Below, in pieces: positions 1 to 6,714 of a DNA stretch of 9,871 nucleotides. Location: the NCBI GenBank assembly GCA_019418545.1, contig DYBQ01000016.1, positions 1 through 9,871 of the forward strand, read 5' to 3'. The notes under the pieces were generated by a model. It saw only the letters and a list, made by a program, of their open reading frames with translations. It searched no databases and was not told the DNA's origin. A program made the translations under genes and the position numbers. How positions within the stretch are numbered: the stretch's first letter is position 1; the number at the start of each line of letters is the position of its first letter. This DNA is from Clostridiales bacterium (GTDB lineage Bacteria; Bacillota; Clostridia; Oscillospirales; Acutalibacteraceae).

Positions 1-83
1 GTCCTGCATACTCTAACAATAGCTCTGTATATAAACTAAATGGAATCGTAACCAGTGCTGACATAGATAAGTCAAGCAATTAA
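1..83 (+). CDS. Possible 3' end of an upstream gene, unidentified
   Basis: One forward frame is open from the window edge to a TAA at 81-83, giving about 26 residues ending in GIVTSADIDKSSN. The other two forward frames close within 40 bases. The residue mix (Ser/Asn/Asp-rich, with a short hydrophobic run) looks like a real polar C-terminus, but 26 open codons could occur by chance. If real, the gene lies in the same direction as the next gene, with about 70 bases between stop and start. A 5-bp GC hairpin (84-100) with a T-rich loop follows at once, but no T tract comes after it, so it is a poor terminator. No product can be assigned. Confidence 0.35.
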   Translation, partial: PAYSNNSSVYKLNGIVTSADIDKSSN

Positions 84-136
84 CGCCCGTTTTTTGGGCG
101 GAAAAAGAAGGTTTTACTGTAAAAATCAGTTGAGAG

Positions 137-142
137 AGGAGG
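137..142 (+). promoter_or_regulatory. Ribosome binding site deciding the start of the anchored protein
   Basis: A perfect AGGAGG lies here. It is only 2 nt from the ATG at 145 but 11 nt from the ATG at 154, so initiation at 154 is more plausible. A TTG-initiated extension to 94 has no ribosome binding site. Confidence 0.6.
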
Positions 143-153
143 CAATGGATTTT

Positions 154-903
154 ATGAAAAAGTTTTTTAATCGTAAACGTACCATATTTTCTATTGTCAT
201 TGTGGCAGTCGTGGCTATCCTGATTGGAACTTTAGCAGTCAAACCTCGTGTAGAGCGCTGGATGGTGGAAAAGGAATTTTTAGAAAATGTACAAAAAATG
301 GAGGAAGAGGAAGAGCAAGGAAAATCTCCGCGGCCTCGGCTTTCCTATAACCTTTATGAGGAGAAAATTCCCCTTTGCGAAATGGATGCCAATAAATTAG
401 GTCAGATGGCCAATATGGCCTTTGCCGCAATCGGATATGAGCAGCCGGATGATGCTTATCTGATAGCCCTGCCTGCTGATTTGCATTATTATCATTCCCC
501 GGATGACTCCCAGGAGCCTGCGCTGACTCTTCAAAAAGGGGAAGTTGTTGTCCTATATGGCAATAAAATTGGATGTATAGGCGATGTTCATGGATATGGA
601 TGTACCTGTTATCCTGATTATAAAGCAGGCTGGCGGTATGGAAAAGTATTCCTAAAGAATACTGAGAAATATAGTGACAATCTTGATACTTTTTATTCTG
701 ATGCGGAGAATCAGCCTTCCTATTATGTAAAAACAGCGGACTTGGAAGCGATAGCAATGGCTTATTATGAGAAGAATTATCATGATATGACCAATTTCTT
801 TTATACCTTTTCTTCCAAAGAAGAGTATGCCCATAAGACAATCCGACAAATAGACGATATCTTGTTCCGCTATGGTTTCTTCTGTTCTCCTGATTTACCA
901 TAA
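154..903 (+). CDS. Membrane-anchored protein with SH3-like extracellular region, unknown function
   Basis: I do not recognise a named family. The 249-residue product begins with a basic stretch (MKKFFNRKRT) and one hydrophobic segment at about residues 10-28. No clear signal peptidase site follows, so it is probably a type II membrane protein with its body outside the cell. Residues 40-60 are strongly charged (Lys/Glu) and may form a short helical stalk. Residues 108-195 run as short beta-like stretches ('LHYYHSPDD', 'LQKGEVVVLYG', 'GWRYGKVFL', 'PSYYVKTADLEAI'), a pattern typical of bacterial SH3 domains that bind cell-wall peptides; this assignment is inference. Three cysteines (140, 150, 152) fall within 13 residues and may form a disulfide or bind metal. 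Starts at 94 (TTG) or 145 (ATG) are less likely on ribosome-binding-site spacing. It converges on lysS and shares its terminator. Confidence 0.75.
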   Translation: MKKFFNRKRTIFSIVIVAVVAILIGTLAVKPRVERWMVEKEFLENVQKMEEEEEQGKSPRPRLSYNLYEEKIPLCEMDANKLGQMANMAFAAIGYEQPDDAYLIALPADLHYYHSPDDSQEPALTLQKGEVVVLYGNKIGCIGDVHGYGCTCYPDYKAGWRYGKVFLKNTEKYSDNLDTFYSDAENQPSYYVKTADLEAIAMAYYEKNYHDMTNFFYTFSSKEEYAHKTIRQIDDILFRYGFFCSPDLP

Positions 904-917
904 ATCTACCAAATACA

Positions 918-959
918 AAATCCCCGAGCCGGCATTTATACATGCAGGCTCGGGGATTT
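918..959. terminator. Strong bidirectional intrinsic terminator
   Basis: A 13-bp perfect stem pairs 918-930 (AAATCCCCGAGCC) with 947-959. It is extended by an inner GCAT/ATGC stem (932-935 with 942-945) around a 6-nt loop. The A/T outer pairs give a short U tract on each strand. It lies between the convergent ends of the anchored-protein gene (stop 903) and lysS (stop 970), so it probably serves both. Confidence 0.9.
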
Positions 960-969
960 CTATTACAAT

Positions 970-2478
970 TTAATTCTTTTCAAGAGTTTTCATGGTGGGG
1001 AAGAGCAAAACATCTCTGATACTTGCGGAGTTCGTCAGCAGCATAACCAAACGGTCAATGCCATAACCAATACCGCCTGTGGGAGGCATACCGATTTCCA
1101 AAGCATTCAGGAAGTCTTCATCGGTATGGTTGGCTTCTTCGTCACCCTGTGCCAGCAGCTTTTCCTGCTCGGCAAAACGCTGCCGCTGGTCAATGGGGTC
1201 GTTCAGCTCAGAATAGGCGTTGCACATCTCGCGGCCATAGATAAACAGCTCAAAACGCTCCACATAGTCCGGCTTATCGGGCTTACGCTTGGTCAGCGGG
1301 GAAATTTCCACAGGATGGTCCATAATGAACACCGGCTGAATTAGATGCTCCTCTACATACTCCTCAAAGAACAGGTTGAGGATGTCGCCCTTGGTATGGC
1401 GAGGCTCATAGTGGATGCCCTTTTCGTCTGCCAGCTTCTTGGCAGCTTCTGTATCGGGAATTTCGTCGAAATCAACGCCAGCATACTTCTTCACAGCTTC
1501 CAGCATTGTCATACGCTCAAAAGGCTTGCCCAAATCAATCATAGCCTCTGCATAGGGAATGAGCGTGGTTCCGCACACTTTCTGTGCCACATAACGGAAC
1601 ATATTCTCCGTCAAATCCATCATGCCGTGATAATCGGTATAAGCCTGATAAAGCTCCATCAGTGTAAATTCGGGATTGTGGCGGGTATCCACACCCTCGT
1701 TACGAAATACGCGGCCAATCTCATACACGCGCTCCAAGCCACCGACAATCAGACGCTTTAAATACAGTTCCAGAGAAATACGCAGCTTTACGTCCTCATC
1801 CAGTGCATTATAATGGGTTTCAAAAGGCCGGGCAGCGGCGCCGCCTGCATTGGAAACCAGCATGGGCGTTTCTACCTCCATAAAGCCCTGGGCATCCAAA
1901 AAATTACGGATTTCGCGAAGAATCTGAGAACGCTTGATAAAGGTATCACGCACCTCGGGATTCACAATCAAATCCGTATAACGCTGACGGTAGCGGGTAT
2001 CCGTATCCGTCAGGCCGTGGAATTTTTCGGGCAGGGGACGCAGGCTCTTGCTCAACAAAGTGAGCTGCGAAACCTTTACGCTCAATTCGCCCTTTTTGGT
2101 ACGGAAGACCTCTCCCTTTACGCCAATCAAATCGCCGATATCCAGCTTTTTAAAAGCGGCATACTCTTCGTCACCAATCAAATCCCGGCGAACATACAGC
2201 TGAATGGAGCCGCTCTTATCCTGCAAATCAGAAAAGCTGGCCTTTCCCATCACACGCTTGCTCATCATACGGCCTGCCAGGCACACGGTTTCGCCGCTTT
2301 CCTGCTCTGGCTCCAATCCGGCAAATTTCTCCCGAACCGGTGCTGCATGGTTATCTACCGGATAGCTGGTAATCTGAAAAGGGTCTTTCCCTTCCTGCTG
2401 CAGCTGTGCAAGCTTATCTCTGCGGATTTGCAGCAGTTCATTCATATCCTGAGCAGGTGTTCTGCTGTTTTCACTCAT
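970..2478 (-). CDS. lysS: Lysyl-tRNA synthetase, class II
   Basis: It charges tRNA-Lys with lysine in the cytoplasm. The product is 502 residues, the usual bacterial length. An N-terminal helix leads into an OB-fold anticodon-binding domain at about residues 65-145. The class II catalytic core follows, with motif 2 around residues 257-275 (RVFRNEG...HNPEFT) and motif 3 at 469-481 (GIGYGIDRLVMLL). The ARPFETH segment near 216 is typical of LysRS. The ATG at 2478 is preceded by GAAAGG about 12 nt upstream. An in-frame ATG at 2514 has no ribosome binding site and follows the terminator T tract at once, so I reject it. It lies downstream of greA, a common Firmicutes pairing, but a terminator-like hairpin separates the two. 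I see no T-box leader. No residue looks abnormal. Confidence 0.97.
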   Translation of the reverse strand: MSENSRTPAQDMNELLQIRRDKLAQLQQEGKDPFQITSYPVDNHAAPVREKFAGLEPEQESGETVCLAGRMMSKRVMGKASFSDLQDKSGSIQLYVRRDLIGDEEYAAFKKLDIGDLIGVKGEVFRTKKGELSVKVSQLTLLSKSLRPLPEKFHGLTDTDTRYRQRYTDLIVNPEVRDTFIKRSQILREIRNFLDAQGFMEVETPMLVSNAGGAAARPFETHYNALDEDVKLRISLELYLKRLIVGGLERVYEIGRVFRNEGVDTRHNPEFTLMELYQAYTDYHGMMDLTENMFRYVAQKVCGTTLIPYAEAMIDLGKPFERMTMLEAVKKYAGVDFDEIPDTEAAKKLADEKGIHYEPRHTKGDILNLFFEEYVEEHLIQPVFIMDHPVEISPLTKRKPDKPDYVERFELFIYGREMCNAYSELNDPIDQRQRFAEQEKLLAQGDEEANHTDEDFLNALEIGMPPTGGIGYGIDRLVMLLTNSASIRDVLLFPTMKTLEKN

Positions 2479-2522
2479 TCTATCTTCATTCCTTTCAAAT
2501 ATTTCTGCAAACATATATTGAG

Positions 2523-2556
2523 AAAAAAAGCAGGGGTGCCATACTTGCCCCCCTGC
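2523..2556 (-). terminator. Intrinsic terminator or attenuator between greA and lysS
   Basis: On the minus strand, GCAGGGG (2556-2550) pairs with CCCCTGC (2536-2530). An inner GC pair closes the loop, and seven uninterrupted T residues follow (2529-2523). This has the full form of an intrinsic terminator. It begins about 15 nt after the greA stop and ends 44 nt before the lysS ATG, so lysS must rely on read-through or on a promoter squeezed into this gap. Confidence 0.85.
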
Positions 2557-2571
2557 AGCCTGACTTTGTGC

Positions 2572-3057
2572 TTATCGGGCAATGCCCAAAACATGGTAGT
2601 GAACAATACCTGCCGGCACTTCAATCTCGACAACATCGCCCACTTTATGTCCCAGCAGGGCTTTTCCCACTGGGGATTCATCGGAAATACGACCCTCACG
2701 GGGATTTGCCTCGTTGGAGCCTACGATTTTATATTCTTTATTGCGAACCGTTCCGTCCACACCGGTAATTTCCAACTCAATTCTGGAACCAATATGAATA
2801 TTCTCGTTGCTCAGTTCAGCTTCGTCAATGAGCTTTACATTTTTCAGCATGACCTCAATATCGGCAATACGGGCTTCCATAATTGCCTGGTCATTTTTCG
2901 CTTCATCATATTCGCTGTTCTCGGAAAGGTCACCGAAAGACAGGGCCACTTTAATTTTCTCAGCTACTTCTTTACGGCGGACAGATTTCAAATATTCCAG
3001 TTCTTTTTCCAGAGCATCCAGGCCATCCTGTGTTAAGATAATCTGTTTTGCTGCCAT
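2572..3057 (-). CDS. greA: Transcription elongation factor GreA
   Basis: It rescues backtracked RNA polymerase by inserting its coiled coil into the secondary channel and stimulating cleavage of the nascent RNA 3' end. The 161-residue length is normal for GreA. The N-terminal coiled coil spans about residues 1-75. Its tip carries the GreA signature GDLSENSEYDEAKNDQA, with acidic residues D43 and E46 equivalent to the functional pair of E. coli GreA. The C-terminal FKBP-like domain ends with ISDESPVGKALLGHKVGD and a conserved basic terminus. The ATG follows an excellent ribosome binding site (AAAGGTGG, 8-nt spacer). It is the first gene of its transcript, 38 nt or so downstream of the predicted start site of a consensus promoter. 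Confidence 0.97.
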   Translation of the reverse strand: MAAKQIILTQDGLDALEKELEYLKSVRRKEVAEKIKVALSFGDLSENSEYDEAKNDQAIMEARIADIEVMLKNVKLIDEAELSNENIHIGSRIELEITGVDGTVRNKEYKIVGSNEANPREGRISDESPVGKALLGHKVGDVVEIEVPAGIVHYHVLGIAR

Positions 3058-3102
3058 TTATATAACCACCTTTACCCGATACAATATTTCAACAATGTTA
3101 TT

Positions 3103-3131
3103 ATTATAATAATTCTCCCTCTCGATGTCAA
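3103..3131 (-). promoter_or_regulatory. Consensus sigma-A promoter of greA(-lysS)
   Basis: On the minus strand, TTGACA (3131-3126) is followed after exactly 17 bp by TATAAT (3108-3103). Both hexamers match the vegetative consensus perfectly. Transcription should start near 3096, about 38 nt before the greA start codon. The -35 box overlaps a small hairpin (3129-3147) just past the S41 gene, so the greA unit is promoted separately from the ftsEX operon. Confidence 0.9.
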
Positions 3132-3169
3132 CGGGAAAAAACCGCTGAACATAGGGAAATCCTGCCTCT

Positions 3170-4456
3170 TTACGAAACAGATGAACTGCTGCCGGGCACT
3201 TCCTGTACAGCAGCGCCATTCTCAATCAAGGCAGTTACTGCCGTTTGCATTTGAGGGTCCTCCCGGACATCCAAAAGCTCCCGCATAAGCACCTGCTTTT
3301 GCAGTACGCTCAGTTCCACTTCTCTGTCGGGCAAAACACCGCTGCCATACAAAGAATTCCCCTGAGCATCCACATAGTACCCCACTGTCAAAATCAGTGC
3401 GGAGCCATCGGAGAGCTGAATGGTGTCCTGACGGGAAGCTCCTCCCGCTGTTTCTGTGCCCACCAGAATTCCTGCTTTTCCATCCCGGATGGCTGCTGCC
3501 AATACCTCGGAGGCACCGTATGTGGTATCGTCAATCAATACCGCCATCGGTACATTTAATTTACCGCCTCCAGAAGAAGCTTCGGAAATGGTATCTCCAT
3601 TCGTGTCTACATATCGTGCCACATTTCCTGCCGGCAAAATGGGACGGCAGGCTTCCACCATCTGTTCCACTGTACCTTCCGTATTTCCCCGTACATCTAT
3701 AATTAAACCACATACCTCCGCTTTTTGAAGTTCTTCCAATGCATCCTTCACTTCTTCGGCGGTATCATTGGTAAAGCTGCGTATAGTCAGACACCCGACA
3801 TTTCCATTGATGACCTTCCACACCACGCTGTTTGACTCATATTCGCTGCGGGTAATAGAGAAATCCATTGTTTTGGAAACCTCTTCCGATGTGGTTTTTC
3901 CATCTTCTTCCGTTTCTGCGGTTTCTGTCCGCAAAACCTGAAAAGTAACCTGCGTCCCTGCAGCACCATCCAGATACGAAAGCGCCTCACCATACGTAAT
4001 ACGGATGACTTCTTTGCCATCTATTTCCAAAATCACATCGCCTTTTTTGAGGCCTGCTTTTTCTGCAGCAGATTGCGGCAGAACTTCCACAATCTCCATA
4101 TTTCCGTCTGCGTCCTGAATTGTCCGGATTCCGACACCCACATTTTTCTGCGTATCCCCCTGCAGAAATACCCTGTATTTTTCGGCCGAAAGATATTTGG
4201 CGTTTGCATCCCCTAAGCCCGCTACATATCCGGCACATATCGCATCTTTTAATGCTGTCTCATCCAGTTCCCCCACAAAATCCCGACGGACTTTCTGGTC
4301 AATTTCATTCAGTTTAGCATACATAGCTTGGCGCTCATTTACATCTGCCACTTTGGTGTTAAACCTGTCCATGGCATACAGATAGGTCAGAGAAACCGTC
4401 ACAGCTGCTGTCATTGTCGCTAGAGCAACCGCTGTTCCAATGGAAATTTTCTTCAT
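3170..4456 (-). CDS. S41/PDZ carboxyl-terminal-processing-protease homologue, catalytic dyad missing
   Basis: The 428-residue product belongs to the CtpA/CtpB/Prc family. It has an N-terminal membrane segment or signal (about 5-28), a helical S41 N-domain (40-100), a PDZ domain (about 105-175, VGVGI...AGLKKGDVILEIDGKEV) and the S41 core (about 215-375). In active members the motif SASASE carries the nucleophilic Ser, with a general-base Lys exactly 25 residues later in a GKG motif and a Gln 4 residues after that. Here the ungapped equivalents are TYGASE and AGGASRQ: the Ser is Gly314, the Lys is Gly339, and only Gln343 remains. The protein is therefore predicted to be inactive as a classical S41 protease, while the PDZ domain looks able to bind peptide. 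An acidic insert (178-195) follows the PDZ. It is last in the ftsEX operon, after a hairpin. B. subtilis ctpB also sits beside ftsEX. The ribosome binding site is poorly spaced. Confidence 0.9.
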   Translation of the reverse strand: MKKISIGTAVALATMTAAVTVSLTYLYAMDRFNTKVADVNERQAMYAKLNEIDQKVRRDFVGELDETALKDAICAGYVAGLGDANAKYLSAEKYRVFLQGDTQKNVGVGIRTIQDADGNMEIVEVLPQSAAEKAGLKKGDVILEIDGKEVIRITYGEALSYLDGAAGTQVTFQVLRTETAETEEDGKTTSEEVSKTMDFSITRSEYESNSVVWKVINGNVGCLTIRSFTNDTAEEVKDALEELQKAEVCGLIIDVRGNTEGTVEQMVEACRPILPAGNVARYVDTNGDTISEASSGGGKLNVPMAVLIDDTTYGASEVLAAAIRDGKAGILVGTETAGGASRQDTIQLSDGSALILTVGYYVDAQGNSLYGSGVLPDREVELSVLQKQVLMRELLDVREDPQMQTAVTALIENGAAVQEVPGSSSSVS

Positions 4457-4507
4457 ATCCTTTTTTCATCCTTCCAGTTATAAATACGCTGGGATAAAAT
4501 AAGACAC

Positions 4508-4553
4508 AAACCAGGGGCAGGAACCTTACGAAAAAGTTTCCTGTCCCTGGTTT
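4508..4553 (-). terminator. Long hairpin between the M23 and S41 genes, terminator or attenuator
   Basis: A 16-bp stem pairs 4508-4523 with 4538-4553, broken only by one G-T position (a G-U wobble in one RNA strand, A-C in the other). A 3-bp CTT/AAG helix sits inside the loop. On the minus strand the stem is followed by TTTGTGTCTTATTTT, which is T-rich but interrupted. It begins 12 nt after the M23 stop and ends about 50 nt before the S41 start. Partial termination or 3'-end protection of the ftsEX-M23 message is plausible. Confidence 0.65.
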
Positions 4554-4565
4554 TGCAAAGGGGAA

Positions 4566-5813
4566 TTATACAAAGTTACTGGGGTTAACCGGTGTACCAT
4601 AATAACGGATTTCAAAATGCAGATGAGCACCATAGGATTCACCTGTATTTCCGACATATCCGATAATCTGCCCTTTTTCTACATAAGAGCCGGTACTGAC
4701 TGTCAAAGCACTGCAATGCGCGTAGCGGCTGGAATAGCCGTTTCCATGGTCAATATCCACACAATATCCATACCGGTTGTGGGAGTTAGCGGCGCTGCCA
4801 AAGCCGGCAAACATAACATATCCAGAATCAGCCGCAACAATGGGCTGTCCATAAATACCGCCACCAGAAATATCCAAGCCTTTGTGACCGGAATGGAATC
4901 CTTGAGTAATGGCGCCATAATATCCCGGTACAGGCCACATAAATTGCCCAGTACCATCAATGGGAGTATCACTGCCGCTGTTTCCTGAGGAATCATTTCC
5001 AGAAGAACCACTTTCTGAGCCATTTTCCTCTTTGTTGGCATAATACTCTGCATACCACTCATCCAATGCCGCATCGGCTTCCTGCATTTCCTCGCTCAAA
5101 GACTCATTTTCCATTTCCAGCTGCTTTTGCTGCTTTTCCAAGTCTGTCAACAGAGAATCAGCCTCTTCCATCAGTGCGGTAAGCTCCTGCTGGCTGTCTT
5201 GAAGTTCTGTGCGGCTTTTAGTAAGCTCTTCCTTACTTGCCTGGATTTCTGCTTTTTGGCTTTCGATTTCTTTCATTTCGGTTTTGAGGGTATCCATCAA
5301 TTCCGTATCATGAGCGGTAACAGCCTTCATAATTTCGGCCTTCCGCAGCATATCCGAAAGATTGTCGGCATCCAGCACAATAGCCAAAGTAGAAGCTTCT
5401 CCTGCCTTATATAAAGCACAAAGGCGTTCCTTTAATTTTTCGAAGTTTTCATCAATCGAAACCTGTTTGTCTTGGATTTCGGCTTCTTTTTCGGAAATCT
5501 GACTGTTCAGCTGTGTAATTTCCAAATTATAAGAATCGATTTCCTGTTGGACGGTTTCAATCTGCGCATTTAAAGTTTCTTTATATTCTTCCTGCTTGGC
5601 TGTGTCCTGCTTCAGTTCGTCCAACTTCTGCTCATTTTCTGCTTTTTGGGTCTGCAGCTCCTGCTGACGTTCCTGCAATTCAGAAAGGGTCGAGGCCGCC
5701 GATACTGGCTGCATACCATTTTCCGGCTGCAAGGTCAAAATCATAGCAACAGTTATCATGAATGCACAGGCTATTTTTAGACCTTTCATGACATGTTTTT
5801 TACAGTGCAACAA
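4566..5813 (-). CDS. Exported coiled-coil M23 peptidoglycan endopeptidase, probable FtsEX effector
   Basis: It is predicted to cut cross-links in peptidoglycan outside the membrane, switched on by FtsX. From the TTG start the product is 415 residues: signal peptide 1 to about 40 (VSAAS cleavage region), coiled coil about 44-255, a Ser/Gly/Asn-rich linker (264-285) and a C-terminal LytM/M23 domain (about 290-415). The segment at about 124-175 (LKERLCALYKAGEASTLAIV...) resembles the FtsX-contacting lobe of PcsB, CwlO and EnvC. Zinc and catalytic residues are all present: H310 and D314 (GHKGLD), H366 (RYAH), H397 and H399 (HLH). It is thus unlike EnvC, whose LytM domain is degenerate. The start is chosen because AAAGGAGGA lies 8 nt before TTG 5813. 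ATG 5789 is a fallback but has no ribosome binding site close by. It overlaps ftsX by 14 nt. Confidence 0.92.
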   Translation of the reverse strand: MLHCKKHVMKGLKIACAFMITVAMILTLQPENGMQPVSAASTLSELQERQQELQTQKAENEQKLDELKQDTAKQEEYKETLNAQIETVQQEIDSYNLEITQLNSQISEKEAEIQDKQVSIDENFEKLKERLCALYKAGEASTLAIVLDADNLSDMLRKAEIMKAVTAHDTELMDTLKTEMKEIESQKAEIQASKEELTKSRTELQDSQQELTALMEEADSLLTDLEKQQKQLEMENESLSEEMQEADAALDEWYAEYYANKEENGSESGSSGNDSSGNSGSDTPIDGTGQFMWPVPGYYGAITQGFHSGHKGLDISGGGIYGQPIVAADSGYVMFAGFGSAANSHNRYGYCVDIDHGNGYSSRYAHCSALTVSTGSYVEKGQIIGYVGNTGESYGAHLHFEIRYYGTPVNPSNFV

Positions 5814-6714
5814 GTTCGCTTCCTCCTTTACGCAGATATTTTCCAATGGAAATAATACCTCCCAAGGCACCAAAGGCTGCTCCGGCCAACATAAAACCTA
5901 CTGTATAAGGCAATACCAGCTGATTCATAGCAATAGGAGTAAAGAAAGCCGCAATACCGGAAATCACCTGCATAACACTGTTATACAAGATAAACAGAAG
6001 GATACTGGCCAAGGCACCGGCAATCAAACCGATTACCACGCCCTCCACTACAAATGGCCAGCGTACAAACCAGTTAGTAGCACCAACCGATTTCATAATG
6101 CTGATTTCCATCCGGCGAGAATACATCGTTACCCGGATTGTGTTGGCAATGATGAACAAGGAGACAATTCCCAGCAGCAAAACCACCCAGAAGCCCACCA
6201 TATTCACCAGACTGTCCAAACTGTTAAGCTTCTCCGCAATATCGGAATAATCTGTAATATGGTCTACTCCTTCAACCTTTTTAATATTGGCAATGGTTTC
6301 ATCATATTTTGTCAAATCAGTCATTGAAATGTCATAGGCATCGGGCAAAAAGTTTTCTGAACCTGTCAGGCCTTCTAAAACCGTTCCGTCATCCCCTAAC
6401 AATTCCATCATGCTTTCCAGTGCTTCGTCCTTGGGAACAAATTCACAAGTTGCCACATTATCCACCTTGCGCAGCTCTTCACCAACCTGGACCGACTCCA
6501 AAGTAGGCATATCTTCTTTCAGATAAACGGTAATACTGTTGTTCCCTTCAATCAACTCCATGGCTTGGCCAATATTCATTGAAAACAAGGTGGCCGCACC
6601 AGTGAGAATCAAACAGGATACCAATACTGCAACCGAAGCAATGGTCATGGTGCGATTACTTTTTAAGTTCCGCAAACCTTCCTTCAATAAGTATCCAATA
6701 TTATACAGCTTCAT
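5800..6714 (-). CDS. ftsX: Cell division/cell-wall ABC transporter permease FtsX
   Basis: This is the membrane subunit of FtsEX, which passes ATP-driven conformational change to a cell-wall hydrolase rather than moving a substrate. The 304 residues show the FtsX layout: a cytoplasmic N-terminus, TM1 at about 24-46, a large extracellular domain at about 47-168 (including ENFLPDAYDI, typical of Gram-positive FtsX), TM2 at about 169-191, a cytoplasmic loop with SRRMEISIMKSVGATNWFVRWPF that would contact FtsE, TM3 at about 222-246 and TM4 at about 267-292. The ATG has an AGGAGG ribosome binding site 9 nt upstream, inside the end of ftsE, and the genes overlap by 14 nt. The last codons contain the strong ribosome binding site for the M23 gene. 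No sign of damage. Confidence 0.97.
   Translation of the reverse strand: MKLYNIGYLLKEGLRNLKSNRTMTIASVAVLVSCLILTGAATLFSMNIGQAMELIEGNNSITVYLKEDMPTLESVQVGEELRKVDNVATCEFVPKDEALESMMELLGDDGTVLEGLTGSENFLPDAYDISMTDLTKYDETIANIKKVEGVDHITDYSDIAEKLNSLDSLVNMVGFWVVLLLGIVSLFIIANTIRVTMYSRRMEISIMKSVGATNWFVRWPFVVEGVVIGLIAGALASILLFILYNSVMQVISGIAAFFTPIAMNQLVLPYTVGFMLAGAAFGALGGIISIGKYLRKGGSELVAL
5821..5829 (-). promoter_or_regulatory. Ribosome binding site for the M23 gene, inside ftsX
   Basis: AAAGGAGGA on the minus strand is nearly ideal and sits 8 nt before TTG 5813. The next in-frame ATG (5789) is 31 nt away, so this site argues for a TTG start overlapping the ftsX stop. It also encodes Lys-Gly-Gly of FtsX, so partial coincidence is possible. 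Confidence 0.65.

Noticed and set aside
84..100. Hairpin CGCCC-GTTTTTT-GGGCG as a terminator of the upstream gene
   Set aside because: The T run is in the loop and the stem is followed by GAAAAAG on the plus strand; on the minus strand there is no T tract either.
239..943. 234-codon open frame on the minus strand opposite the anchored-protein gene
   Set aside because: It has no ribosome binding site, a His/Tyr/Pro/Ser-rich composition unlike a folded protein, and runs through the bidirectional terminator. It is an antisense shadow.
1813..3036. 407-codon plus-strand open frame across lysS and greA
   Set aside because: It is antisense to two clearly recognised genes, crosses their intergenic terminator, and shows no protein-family features.
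3129..3147. Hairpin after the S41 stop (minus strand CAGCGG-T6C-CCGTTG) as that gene's terminator
   Set aside because: The stem is only 6 bp with a wobble, the T run is in the loop, and the sequence overlaps the greA -35 box.
2479..3169. T-box or other riboswitch controlling lysS or greA
   Set aside because: The leaders are only about 40 and 93 nt, and no T-box specifier or AG-bulge structure is recognisable.
4457..4507. Separate promoter for the S41 gene
   Set aside because: The best pair (TTGTGT, 17 bp, TATTTA) has a poor -35 and an imperfect -10; not distinguishable from A/T-rich background.
5790..5873. Longer N-terminus for the M23 protein starting at ATG 5873
   Set aside because: It would overlap ftsX by 74 nt with no ribosome binding site. 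The TTG at 5813 has an almost ideal site 8 nt upstream.
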